Of a stretch of 64,000 nucleotides of DNA, positions 45,366-58,699 are shown in pieces. The notes under the pieces were generated by a model. It was not told where the DNA came from. It saw only the letters and a program-made list of their open reading frames with translations, and did not search any database. Source of the DNA: Rosellinia necatrix (taxonomy: Eukaryota; Ascomycota; Sordariomycetes; Xylariales; Xylariaceae); the NCBI GenBank assembly GCA_021209875.1, contig JAGYVD010000001.1, forward strand, positions 6,262,001 to 6,326,000, read 5' to 3'. The first letter of the stretch is position 1, and every line of letters begins with the position of its first letter. The position numbers and the translations under genes were made by a program.

Positions 45366-48300
45366 AAATACTGGCGGACAGAAAAACAGCTACTGCTTTT
45401 AATAATACGTTAGGTTGTTTTATAAAGCTATTTTTTACGTTTAATTTTTTTTTTATTTTAAAGCAGAAGTTGTTTTTTTTTTAATAGTTGTTTATTATTT
45501 TTTTTAAATAATATAATTAGTTTTAATATATAATTAATTATATTTATATTTTTAGTTTTATTATTTAATTAAATAATTAAATCTGTTTTTTTATTAACGT
45601 AGTATTTAAAAATTTGTTTAATTTTATATATTTTTTTATTATTGCTATTTAAATGCTTATATTAATTAGCTTTTATTAGCTTAAGTGTTAGTTTAGTTTA
45701 TTTAAAAAGTTATTTTAGCTGCGTATATGTTTTAAATAAGCTATTAATATTATTAAATAAATTTTATAATATGTTAAAAATTTAATTTATAAGCTAAGTT
45801 TCCGATTTTTTTTATTATTTAAAATTTTATATATTATTATAAATATTTTTTAAAAGCTTGTTTAATAAATAATATTTGTTATATAAACATAATAATATTT
45901 TTTATTAAAAGTAAATTATAATATATAATATTTATTATTATAATATTTTTAGCTTATATTGCAGCAAAGTTTATTGCTAGCTTAACGTTTTATTTAAAAT
46001 AATTTTTTAAAGTTTTTATTTGTTTTATATTTAATTAATTAAACTAATTAATAATAAAATTTAAAAGTTTTAATAATTTAAATTTAAATAATTATTTATA
46101 TAAAATAAACTATATTGCTTATAATTATATAATATTAAAGTTTTATTATAATATTAAATATAAGTTAACTTAGTTAAACTTAAAGTTTTTAAAATTATAA
46201 TAATATATTATTAATTTAATTATTTAGTTTTTTTTTTAATAATTTATTATTTTAAAAATAATATGTTATAATTATTAATAGTTTTATATTTAAAGCTTTT
46301 AATATTTTTTTTAAAAATTAAATATAAACTTTTAGTTTTAATTAAAAATAATATTTTAAAAAATTTTTAATCGTTTATTAATAATTATTTTATAAATATA
46401 TCCGCTTAGTTTTTAATTATATATTTTTATTTTTAAAATAAATAAGCTTTGTTTAAATATATAATATAATATAGTTATTATATAATTATATATATTATAA
46501 TATTTTTACCAGCTAATTATTATAAAATCTTTTAATATTTATTAAAAATAGTTTTAATATAAAATTAATTATTATTATTTATATAAGCAATATATTTTTA
46601 AATATATTAGTTTAAAGCTTTTATTAGTTTAGATTAGTTTATATAATTAAAGTTGCAATTTAAACAGTATTTAATATATTTTTAATTAATTAAAATTTAT
46701 AGTAAATAAAAACTTTTAAGATTTTTATTTTTTTTAAACTAGCATAATATTTATTATTATATATAGCTTTAAATATTTATTTTATTATATTATATAAAAC
46801 ATATAATTATTTTTTTTAATATTAGTTATAAGTTAAGCTATTTATAATAAAAAAAATATATATAAGTTTAAAAATATTATAACATTTTTATTGTTTTAAT
46901 AAAATTTTAAAATATTTAATTTATTTATTATTTTATTATATTATATATTAGTTTAATAACTTTTTTAAATTTTATTTTTATTTATTGTTTATTATTATTT
47001 GTATTATATATTTTATTATATTTTATATTAAGTTTAATATTATTAGTTTTTTAATTTTTATAATTTATTTATTTTATTTATAACGTTTTATATTAATTTA
47101 AGTTTATTTAATATATTTAATATATAATTTAATTTTTTAATAAATAATATATTTAAAATCTATATCAAAAAAATATATTAAAAAGTTAATAAGTTAAATA
47201 TTTATATAATTTATAGCTGTTATATTTAATAATATTTAATAAATTATATTTTTAATTATTAAATAGTTTATAAATATAATTATATTATTTTATTAAATTA
47301 GATTATTATTTATAATTTTTAGCAGCTTAAATAAAATAAGCTATTTTTAATTTAAATAATTTATATTTAGTTTTAGCTTATAATAAATTATATTTTAAAT
47401 ATATAATTAGTTTTATTTATATTAATAGAATTAAACTTTTAAGCTTTTAATAATATTTTTATTTATATAAAATAATATAATTTTAAAACTACGTTTTTAA
47501 TTTTATTTATTTATAAAAAACAGTTTTTAAATTATAATATTATAAAATTATTTTATAATAAATAATATTTTAAATAGCTTTAAATTAAACTATTTTTATT
47601 TTTATTAGTTTATAATATATATTATAAATATAATAAATATGTTTTTTTTATTTAAGGTTTTTTTTTACGTTTTTAGCTAATAAATTAGTTTTTAATTCTA
47701 TTATAGTTTTATTAATTAAATATAATATAGAATTAAATTATAAAAAATCTGCTTATTTTAAAATATTTTTAAAAGCTTGCAACGTTTTTAAAAAGCTAAT
47801 TATTAAAATGTTTATATTTGTTTAATAATAGTTAATAGTTTTAAAACGTTTATATAAAATTTAAAAAGCTTTATAAATAAATAGTTTATAAAAATTTTAT
47901 AAAAAATATATAATGTTTTTTTATAAAATAAAATAAAATTATTTTAAAATGTTTAAAATAATTTTATAACTATTAAAATATATAATACTGTTATTAATAA
48001 AATATTAATAATAATATATATTTTATATAGCAGTTAATTTATATATTTTATATATATATTAAAAATTATTATATTTTATTAATGCTATATTAAATCGTTT
48101 TAAACTATAAAAACTAATTATTATAAATATATTTTAGATTTAAAATATATTAAAAATTAATACAAAATCCTGTTATATTAATAATTATAATATATTTTTG
48201 CTTAGCAAGCTTTTAATTATTTTATTTTATAAAAATAATAAATAATTATTTAAAACTATTATTTAGTTTTAATTAACTTTATATATTTTTGTTATATAAT

Positions 48301-48565
48301 AAAAACAAAATAAACAAAAGTGTTAATTTATTTATTTATTATAATTAATCTATTTTATATAGTTTATTATAAATATTTTTAATACTTTTATATTTTATTT
48401 ATTAAAAAATACTGTTTTAAATTTAATTTAATTTCCTGTTAATTATTAACAAAAAATATTTTAAGTTATTTTTTTTTACAAAATGTTTACTTTTTTATAA
48501 TTTATTTAAATATCGTAAAATGCGATTATTTTAATAAATCGGAAGGCTTTAAATGTTTTTTCGGC

Positions 48566-48768
48566 TGAGAAGATTGGTATGAGGGTGGAAAGAAAGATGC
48601 CTCTATTAATTCCTCTGCTAGGTGGGGAATTCTAGTAAGTCTAGAATTAACCCCTGCAGGGGTGGCCGTGGGCCACCTGTTGCCAGCCGTAGCCTGTGCA
48701 ACCTATCTAATCTAATAATACACGAGCCGTTGGCTTGATTGATATGGGCCCCTTCGGGGACTCTATCA
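48566..48768 (+). repeat. Solo LTR (203 bp) with target duplication TCGGC
   Basis: Starts TGAGAAGATT, ends GGGGACTCTATCA, flanked by TCGGC at 48561-48565 and 48769-48773. Its own duplication on both sides shows it is a separate solo insertion rather than one end of an element with 45163-45365. Interior unmutated. Confidence 0.88.
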
Positions 48769-49062
48769 TCGGCGTATATATAAACATTCTTTTTAATAAC
48801 AGTATTAAAAAAGTCGCCTGATTTTTTAATACTTAAAAAAAAGTATATATTTTTAACTTTAAGTTTGTTCTCTGATATTAAAAAATTTAGCTTAAAGTTT
48901 TTTAAAACTTTTAAGTTAATTATTATATTAAATATAACATTTATAAAAAAAATACCTTCTGTTGCTACGTTTAAACGTACAATTTTATACTTAATATTTT
49001 TTTATATAATATTAAACATGTTAATTATTTATATATTTAACGTAAAAATTATTATAAAGTTT

Positions 49063-49275
49063 AATGTTGCACCAGTCACAAATAAGAAGTCAAGGCTTTA
49101 GCAATAAGTGATATATTATATAAAAATCTACAGATAAAAAAGGAAAGAGTAAGTGGGAGGAATTAGCCTACTAGAATTCTGGCTAAGTGCAGGTGTATAA
49201 GGTGGGTCTAGTCTATGTGCTATACGCACTAGTTGGCAACAGGTGTACAGATACTGGTCTGTGCTATTTATATTA
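49063..49275. repeat. GC-normal island of unknown identity
   Basis: Begins near TGTTGCACCAGTCAC and includes GGCAACAGGTGTACAG, so the outer hexamers TGTTGC/GCAACA are inverted. No matching direct flanks found, so LTR or MITE status is unproven. Confidence 0.35.
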
Positions 49276-49756
49276 GCTAATTAGTTATTTATAACTACTT
49301 TTTCTTTTAAAAAAAAAAACGGCTTGTTTTTTAAGTTGTGTTTATATTTAAACATATAGCTTTTTAATATATTTTTTAGCAAAAAAAAAAATCGTTTTAA
49401 GTTTTTATTTTATGCTATGCTTTTTAAGCTTTTATATTATTAAATTATCGTATAAGTTTTTTTATATTACGTTATTAACTTTTTTTTATTTATTATTATA
49501 TTTGTTTTTATTTCCGCTTTATTATTTTTTGTTATATTATTTTATCGTTATTTTTATATGCTGCATTTAACTTATTATTTTCTGCGGCTTTAAGCTAATT
49601 TTTTAAATGTTTTAAAAGTCCTGCTGCGTTTAAATGTTTTTTGTAGAATGTTTTTAATAATTTTGCGCTGTTTTTAAAGTTTTAGGCAAAATATTATTTA
49701 TTGTTAATTTTTTATTTTTTTTAAATTATTTAATATGGCAGTTTTTTATAATATAT

Positions 49757-50054
49757 TGTGACAGTAGTGTGGAACAACTTGGCAATTAAGCCAGGAATCC
49801 CTATTTTGGGGATCTTTTAAGCAGAGGATACATATATGCAAAGTGTAGTTCTGATGCTATATTTGCAAGCGTTACGCGCTTAAAGCAGGAACGATTTTTA
49901 AGATCGTTTTGATTACGTAATTAATATATATAAATACCTGTAGCTTATTATATTAAATAAATGCTTTTTAATAAATTTAATTATTTATATTAAATATTTT
50001 TAAAGTATTACCACGTTTTTAATAATTAATAAATTTTTTATAAATTAATTTATA
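49757..50054 (+). repeat. Left LTR of element C
   Basis: Unmutated in its first 160 bp, mutated afterwards. Confidence 0.8.
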
Positions 50055-53000
50055 TTTTATTGAAATTATAAACTTAGTTTATTATTAAACTAATATTTTT
50101 TTAAAAGCTATAATTTATTTAATTTTAAAATATAAGATTATTTATTTAAATTTTTATATAGCTATTATTATTTATTTTAACTAGATTTTTATATTTTAGT
50201 TTTAAAGCTTTAAATTTTGCTATAAGTTTTAAAACAAGCATTATATTATTTTTATTTCTATAATAATAGCTTTAATTATAATAATTAAAACAAATGTTTT
50301 TTAAAAATTATTTATAACTAAAATCGCTAATATATTTATTTAAAATATTATGTTTAAATAAAAATATTTAAACGTTTATTAATTTTAATAATAAAAGCTT
50401 AGCATATAATTTAAATTTATTTTTATATAATTAACGCAGAAATTAGCTATAGCATATTTTAAGCAAGTAAAAAAAACATAATATATAAAAATATATATAT
50501 AAAAATTTTATATAAAAATTTTAACCGCAGAAATTTTTAATGCTTAATATTTTAAACTTATTATTTAAAAATTATTATTAAAATTTTAAATATTTAAACA
50601 AAATATTTTATTTAGTTTTAAAATAAAGCTTATTTTTAATTATATTATATAATTATATATAAATAAATTAATAAAATAATTAATATTATATATATAAAGA
50701 TTATTATTAATATAAATATTAAAAATTTTAATTTTACGTTTAAAGATTTAATTTTGTTTTATAAAATATAATTTTATTTGTTTTATTTTTTTATATTATT
50801 ATTTAATAAAAGTATTAAATAATTATTATAAAAGTTTTAAAAGCAGAGTTAAAATAATAATATAATATAAAAATAAAAACAAATATATTAAAAGCAGTAA
50901 TTTTAAAGCTTTTTAATATAAATAAAATATTTATAACAAAAATTTTTAGCAGCAGTAGATGTTTATATAACGTTTAATTAAAAACGTTAATAATTTATTA
51001 TATTAATTAAACGTAAGCTATTAAAAAAAATATATTTATTTTAATAAAATATAATGAAATTTTTAATGTTATAATTTATAAATATAAGTTAAAAAATAAA
51101 AAAATAAGTTTAAAATATTTGCAAGCTTAACAGACTAATAAATATAAAACGGATTTTTAATTAACGTAATAACATATTAAAATAATAAAGCTTAAAAACA
51201 CGCTAAAACAATTTAGCCGGCTAAAAAAGTTATAAATACTTATGTTTAAATAAAGCTAAAAATATTTATTTCTAGCTTTTTAAGCTTTATAATAAGCTTT
51301 AGTTTATAATTAATAAAATTAATATATATTAATTTAATAAAATTTAAACTAATATTATAAAAATTAAAAAATTAAAAAGCAGTAGTTTTATATATATTAT
51401 AAAAACTTATATAATAAAATTGCTAACTTAAATTAAAAAATTAATAAAAAAAATAATAGTTTAAATAATATAATAAATTTTAATAATAAAAATTAAACTA
51501 TTTTAATTTTAATATAATTTTATAATAATTAATTTAATTTTATTAAAAAAATTGTTAGCAATTTAAAAATATTTTTATAATTAAATTTAAAAATATATTT
51601 TAGCAGATAATATATTAATTAATAATTATAAAATATTATATTTAATAAATAATAAAAACTATTAAAACTTAAATCTTTTGTTTTAGTTAAAAATAAAAAT
51701 ATAGTTTATATAAGCATTTTATAGTTTTTATTTTAAGCAGAAGCAGAAAAATTATTTAAAAATATTATCTAGCTTTAAAAAACTTATTAATAAATATAAT
51801 ATTTATTAATATAGCGTTAATAAAAAGTTTTATATAAATATTATTTTAAAAGCCTGTTTAATTAAAAAAAATCTAATATTATAATTTTAATTATTTATTA
51901 TATTTTAAAATATAAAAAATAATGTTTTAATAGCTTAACTTATTAAATATTATAACTTAGTTTTTTTAAATATAAACTTAATTTTTCATATTTAAATAAA
52001 AATTTTATATTAAATATAAGCAAAATATTATAAATAATTTTAAAAGTATTATTAAATTAATTATATTTAATTAATTTTAATATATTTTAGTTTATAAGCT
52101 ATTTTAAAATTTTTTAAGCTAAAAAACTTTAAAGCTTTTAATATTAATAATTAAAATATTTAAAAGCTGTGTTTTATAAGCATTAATATATATAGCTAAA
52201 AATATATAAATTAATAAAATTTTATATATTAAATATAAAATATATGCTATTATATATATAACGTAATAAATATTTAAATAACTTTTAAATAAAAAGCTGT
52301 TTAATTTTTTAAAAGCTTTATTAAAATTTGTTTAATTATTTAATAAAATATAATAAATTAAACTAGATTTTAATAATTAAAAATAAATATATTAAATTAA
52401 TTTATATATATTTTTAATAAATAAAACTATTATATAAGTTTTTTAAAAATTAAATAATTTATACGTTAAATAAAAAATATTACAAGCTTATAGTTTATAT
52501 TATTAAAAGCGATTTAAATATTTTTATAATAGCTTATAAAAATAAAACTTAATATAAGCTTTAGTTAAAAATAAAAAATTAATAACAAGCTTTTTTTATT
52601 TTATATTAAAAAGCTTGTTAAAAATATTAAATAAGCTAGTAAAAAATAATTAATAAAATAAATAAACTATTTAATAAAGCTAGCTTATTATTAAAATTAT
52701 AGCTAGAAATAATTTAAACAGTAGTTTAATTATATAATAAAAGCTTTTTTAAAGCTTAGAACTTTTACGTTTTTTATTATATGCTGAAATATTAATTAAC
52801 GTAGTATTACTAATAATATAACCCAGCTTAAATAAAAGCGTTAATAAATAATTTACGATTAAATTAAAGCAGGATATATATATATAAATGTTGCATGTAT
52901 TTAATAAAAAAAAAAAAACTTGCTGCTAAAAAGCAGCAAGCATATAAAATTAAACTTTAAGCTTATATTAAATATTTAATTAAATATAAAGCAATTAATT

Positions 53001-56000
53001 TATATTATATATAAGTTTTTAATTATAAAAATAATTATTATTAAAAATATTAAATTTAATAAAAAGCTGTTTTATTTTAAAAGCAGAAAAAATTAATTAT
53101 TAAAATTAAATAAACAGCAGTAAAAAATTAAAAACTTTAGATCTAATAAATAAATAATAGCATAAAATAAATAATAAATAAAAGCTTGGAAATATATTAT
53201 ATATAGCTTTTAAAAATATAAAAAGTGCTATAAATATTTTTATTTATAGCCTGGTTAACTAGACTAATAAATATAAATTAAAAATAAATATACCGGCAGA
53301 GCAGATTTTAAGCTAAAAACTAGCTTTTTAAATATAGCAGTAAAAATTTATTATTTTAAATATAATTTTTAAGCTAGAAATAGCTTTAGCAGAAAGCTTT
53401 AAAAATAAAGTAATTATAACGCGCGAAAAAAACAGTTATTTATAACGTTTTAAAAACGTTATAAATTTTATAACAATAAAAACGCTAATTGTTAAACAAG
53501 CTAATAAAAATTAATTTTAGCTAGCTAAAAAGCAATAAAAAGCTAAAAAACTTAAATAAAACATAAATATATATATAAAATATTTTTATTTATAAGCAAA
53601 TCAAGCTATAAAATTAAACATAAAAATTAAATAAAAACTAAAAATAATATAAAAAGTTTAATATTTATTATAATAATATATATAAAGCTAAAAATTAATT
53701 TATTAAAAATTATATTTAAAATATTTTTATAAAAATATTTTTTAAAACAAATAAAAACTTTATATTTTAAAATTATAAGCATAAAATATTATATATTATA
53801 TTTATAGCTATAATATAATAATATAAAACCGATTAATTAAAAACTAGTTTAAAAATTAAATATATTAGAATAATTTTATTAAAAATTTTTTATAAAATAA
53901 AAAAGCTTAGAAATTATTTTTAAAACAACTTTTAAAAAAAATATATAAAAAATACTTGCTATATAAAAAAAAAATTATAAAAATAGTTGTAATAAAAAAA
54001 TAAAAACAAGCTATTATTATTTAAATAAATATTTATATATAAATTTAATAAAAATTTTTTTAAAAGTTTATAAAATAAAGCTAGTTATATAAAAAAATTT
54101 ATAAATAATAAATATGTTTTAATTAATATATATTATAACGTTTATAATAAATTTTTTAAATAATAATAATAATTAATATATATTTTAATTTAAAATTAAA
54201 TAGTTTAATATAATATTAATATTTTTAAATGTTTTAAAAGCCGTAAACTTTTAATTATATATTTAATATTAAATAGTTTTAAATAGCAGAAAAAAGCTAT
54301 ATTATTAAATAAAGCTTTATATAAGCTATAAAACTTTTTATTATAATATAAAAATTTTTAAATATTTTAAAACGTTTTAAGCTAATTATATTTAATAAAA
54401 ATTATATTTATTTTATATTTTAAATTATAAAATATTTATTTTATTTTATATAAATAATTTTTAATTATATATAAAAAAATAATAAAAATTAATTAAAAAA
54501 TTATTAATAAGATTAAAAAGTTTATAAGCTTAAAAATAAAAAATATCGCTTAATTTTTAAAAATTAAAATAATTTATAACTATATAAAAAACAATTATAT
54601 TAATATATAATTAATATATTAAAAAATTACAGCTTAATTTAATTTAATTAATAATATTTAAATTTTAAAAATATTATTTTTATATAAAAACTATTAAAAT
54701 ATATAAAACAAGTTTTAAAAAAAAATTAAACCATATTAAAAAAAATCGGCTTAATATTTTATATAATAATTATATTATAATTAAATATAACGTTTATAGC
54801 TATATTATTATTAAAACATTTTATAAATTAAAGCTTAAATTATATAAAAATAACTAATTAAATAATCTGTTATTTATATTATATAAAGTTTTTAAAATTA
54901 TATATAAAAGCAGAGATTTAGCAGCTTAAGTTTTATTAATTATAAAAACATATTATTTATAAATAATATAAAAACTAGGCGTTTTTATATAAATATATTA
55001 TATTTTTATTTAAAAGTATAATTTTTAAAAATTATTAAATAGAGTATAATTTTAATTTTTATAATAAAAGCTAAAGTTATTATTATAAGTTATATAGCTA
55101 AAAAATAATAATTTTAAAACAGTTTTTAAAAATTTTATTTTAAACTTAAAAAAATATAAATAATTTATTTAAATAATATTTAAACGATTTATTTAATAAT
55201 TAATAAATATAAAAAATTATTATAAAGTTTAAATATATAAATATATAAAATATATAGTTTAAATAAAAATATTAAAAAGTTTGTTTATAATAAAATATTT
55301 TTTATTAATTAAATACTAGCAGATAATTTTATAAAAATTTTATATAAATATAATTTAAATATTTTAAAGCTTTATTTAATTTAAACAATTTATATTATAA
55401 TATAAAAAAATTAATAAGCTGCTGGTTTAAACTTTTAATAATTAATTAAAAAATTAAAAAATAAATATTTAAAACTTTTAGTTTTACGCGATTTTTAAAA
55501 AACGTTTTTTATTTTTAATTTTATCGGGATTTTTAAATTATTAAACTTTTAAACATATTAAAAAATATTTTAAAATTAAATTATAATAAGCTTTTTAAAC
55601 AGCGTTTAAAAATATAAGCTATATAATAAAAATAAACAGAAAAATTATAATAAAGCAGAAGTAAAAAATATAAAAAGAACAACAAGCAGAAAAATAACCG
55701 GCTATAAAAATACAAACGTTAAAAGCAGCTAAAAACGTATAAAAAATATAAAAATTTATAAAAACAAATGTTTTTAAAGCTATAATATTTTATTTTTTTA
55801 TTAAAATATTAAAAATCTAGCGCAGCAAAATTTTAAAATTTAAAATAGTTTATTTTAAATTAATTAATAATTAATAAAGCTTATAATAATTATTTATAAT
55901 AATATTAAAAATAAAATAAAAAATATAAAAAACGTTTAATTATTAATTAAACGTATAAAAACTGATTTTATATTATTAATTATATATTAATTAATTAATT

Positions 56001-56066
56001 AAAATATATAAAATAAAATATAAACAAAAAATATATTTATATTTAAAAATATAACGTTAATATTAA

Positions 56067-56271
56067 TGAGAGGTGCACCATGGGGGGGGTGAAAAGTGTA
56101 TTGTAGAAGATGAAGATCTAACTATTCTGATCTAACTTGTGGATCTAGCTAGGTGCGTGGGCCAGGGCCCACTTATTAGGGCTAGTCCCAAGTGGTGGGG
56201 TGCGTGGCTTTGCCACGCTACAGGTGGGGCTACAGCGCTTATATAAGCGACTCCCCCGTCGGCGCGTATCA
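56067..56271 (+). repeat. Solo LTR (205 bp) with target duplication ATTAA
   Basis: Starts TGAGAGGTGCACC, ends GGCGCGTATCA, flanked by ATTAA at 56062-56066 and 56272-56276. Interior GC-rich and unmutated, including GGGCCAGGGCCC and a GCTTATATAAGC palindrome. Family differs from the 203-bp LTR. Confidence 0.85.
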
Positions 56272-56740
56272 ATTAATTATTACGTTTAATAGTTTTATAG
56301 CATAATTTATTTAATTAATTAATAAATATAAAATTAATATAGCTTAAATAAAACATTTTTTAAATAATATTTATTAATTTTAAATATAAATAAACAAAAT
56401 AAAAACAGCGTTAATAGTAGTAGTAATAATATTATTTATTATATAATATTTTAAATTAAAAATAGCAAGCAAAAGCAGTATATATAATTATATAAAATTT
56501 AATAACAGCGGTTTAATAATATTAATTATAATAAAAGTTTAAAAATTTAAAATAATATATTTTTAATATTTAAATTTAAATTTAAATTAAATAAATTTAA
56601 TAAAAATAAATTTAAAAAAAACGTTATTAAAACAAATTAATATATTTTTTAATTTTAAATATTATATTTAAATAAATTATAAATAAGCAAAAAAATATTA
56701 AAAATATTATTTATAACAATATAAGCGGCTAAAATAATAA

Positions 56741-56882
56741 AAGCAGCAGAAGCAGCATTAATAGCAGCAGCAGCAGTAAAAACAGCAGTAGCAGCAGCAG
56801 AAGCAGCAGCAGCAGCAAAAGTAATAGCAGTAATAACAGCAGCAGCAGCAGCAGCAGCACAAGCGCAGGTTTAGCAGCAGTA
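56741..56882 (+). repeat. CAG-rich imperfect triplet tract in element C
   Basis: About 140 bp dominated by (A)GCAGCAG units with AAGCAG/AGTAGCAG variants. It lies about 0.7 kb before the right LTR, mirrored by the CTG-rich tract in B. Confidence 0.75.
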
Positions 56883-57611
56883 AAATAATTTTAATAATTA
56901 TTTATAATAATTATTAATAATTTAAATATATATTAATAAATAAATTATATTAATAATTTATAAATAAAAATAATATAATTAATAAATATAATATATAATA
57001 AATTATAATAATATTTATAAATTAATATAATAATAATAAAACTTTAAAATTATAGCTTTAATAAATATAAATAATAAATTTATTAAAAAATAAAAATATA
57101 TTTTAAAATAATAAAAAAAACTATATTTTATATTAATATATTAAAAGTTTAATAAAAATACGCAAGCAAAAAATTATATATAATTTATATATTTAAACTT
57201 AAAAAAAAAAAAAAACGTTAAAAATAAAAAACTAAATGCTAATTTATATTTAAATTATTAATAAGTTATTAATTATGCCCAGGCATTAATAAAAAGTTGC
57301 TAAACTTAATTAAAATATAAAATAATAATATAATTAAAATATATATTTAAAAAAATACTTTTTTAAACGTGTTAATATAATTAAAAATAAACTATTTATA
57401 GCTTTAAAAAAAAGCTACGTTATATAATTTTATTTTTATTTATTATTATATATAAACAAGCTAATTATATTAATAAAACATATATATTATTAAAACATAA
57501 GCTAATTAATTTATTAAAAATATTTAAAAAAAACTAGTTTAAATAAAAAATCTAAAAAATAATTAAAAATAAAACAATAAATTAATTCATAAATTAATTA
57601 ATCTAAAAATA

Positions 57612-57908
57612 TATAATAATAATATAAAATAATTTAATAATTAAGCTAAGAATTTTTATTTTAAAATCTTTTAAATAAAAATATATATATATAAAATATA
57701 GTTTTAATATTATATTTATAAGCGTTACACGTTTAAAATAAAAACAACTTTTAAAATTATTTTTATTATATAATTAATATATATAAATACCTATAGCTTA
57801 TTATATTAAATAAAAGCTTTTTAATAAATTTAATTATTTATATTAAACATTCCTAAAATATTACTACGTTTTTAATAATTAATAAATCTTCCTACAGATC
57901 GATCTACA
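57612..57908 (+). repeat. Right LTR of element C
   Basis: Mutated on the left; the last 20 bp retain C/G (CTTCCTACAGATCGATCTAC). Confidence 0.8.
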
Positions 57909-58699
57909 CCTCTGTTAAATATATTTTTAACGATTTAATTTTTTCGACTATAAACTTTTTTTTTTTTTTAAGCTTTATTATTTTGCTATTTAAATTATCA
58001 GCTTTTTATTTTAGCAGTAAGTTATTAAAATATAATTATAATTTATTAATATAATAACGGTTTATTATTTTTATAAAAAAAACGTTTAATATAAAAATGT
58101 TGTTGTTTTTATCGATTATTTTAAATTTTTATTATATTATAAAAAGTCTAGCTTATTAAATAGTCGGTCGGTTTTTATAATTATTTTTTTAAAAATTAGT
58201 ATATAAAATATTTATATTAAAATCGGGTTTTTTTGCTTATAATTAGCTTATTTAATTATATAAGTTTAAGTTTAAATTAAGTATTTTTTATTAAATCTAT
58301 AAACTAAGCGATTTTTTTGTTTTATTTTAAGCTTCTGTTTTTAAAGTTTTTTTTTTTAAAAGCTTTTTAACTTTTCTGTTGTAGTTTAGTTTTTTAGTTA
58401 AAATAAAAAATATTAAAAATTTTATTTTATTTTATAAAATAATATATTTATTAATTTATATAATAATACTGTTTATATATAATTTATTACTAAAATATAT
58501 TTAAACTAATCGTTTTAATAATAGTTAATATATAGTTATAATTATTAATTTAAATATTTATTTATAATTTCTGTTTATTTTATAATTTTATAATAACTAG
58601 TAAAAACTAAAATATATTTTATATTTATTAACTTATATAATTTATTTATAAATACTAAAATAAATTATAAATTTTAATCTAAAGTTATTATTATTAATA

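Larger units (their letters stand above)
43980..49756. other. RIP-saturated A+T-rich block with two copies of one LTR
   Basis: Almost pure A/T with residual GC mainly as AGCT, GCG, ACG and GCA trinucleotides. No gene survives. GC-normal islands at 45163-45365, 48566-48768 and about 49070-49270 are described separately. Composition indicates former repeats, but I could not identify coding fossils here. Confidence 0.7.
49757..57908 (+). mobile_element. Element C: RIP-degraded LTR element related to B
   Basis: Direct LTRs 49757-50054 (partly unmutated, TGTGACAGTAGTGTGGAAC) and 57612-57908 (TATAATAATAATATAAAAT). They align along about 298 bp with transitions and one 1-bp indel; a core TATATATAAATACC marks plus-strand transcription. 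The sequence just inside the left LTR (ATTATAAACTTAGTTTATTA) matches the inverted internal end of B (ATTATAAGCCTGGTTTATTA), so B and C share an internal family. No clear target duplication and no pol motif recognised. It contains a younger solo LTR. Confidence 0.75.

Noticed and set aside
45163..48768. A 3.6-kb retrotransposon bounded by the two 203-bp LTR copies
   Set aside because: The right copy has its own TCGGC duplication on both sides, so it is a separate solo LTR.
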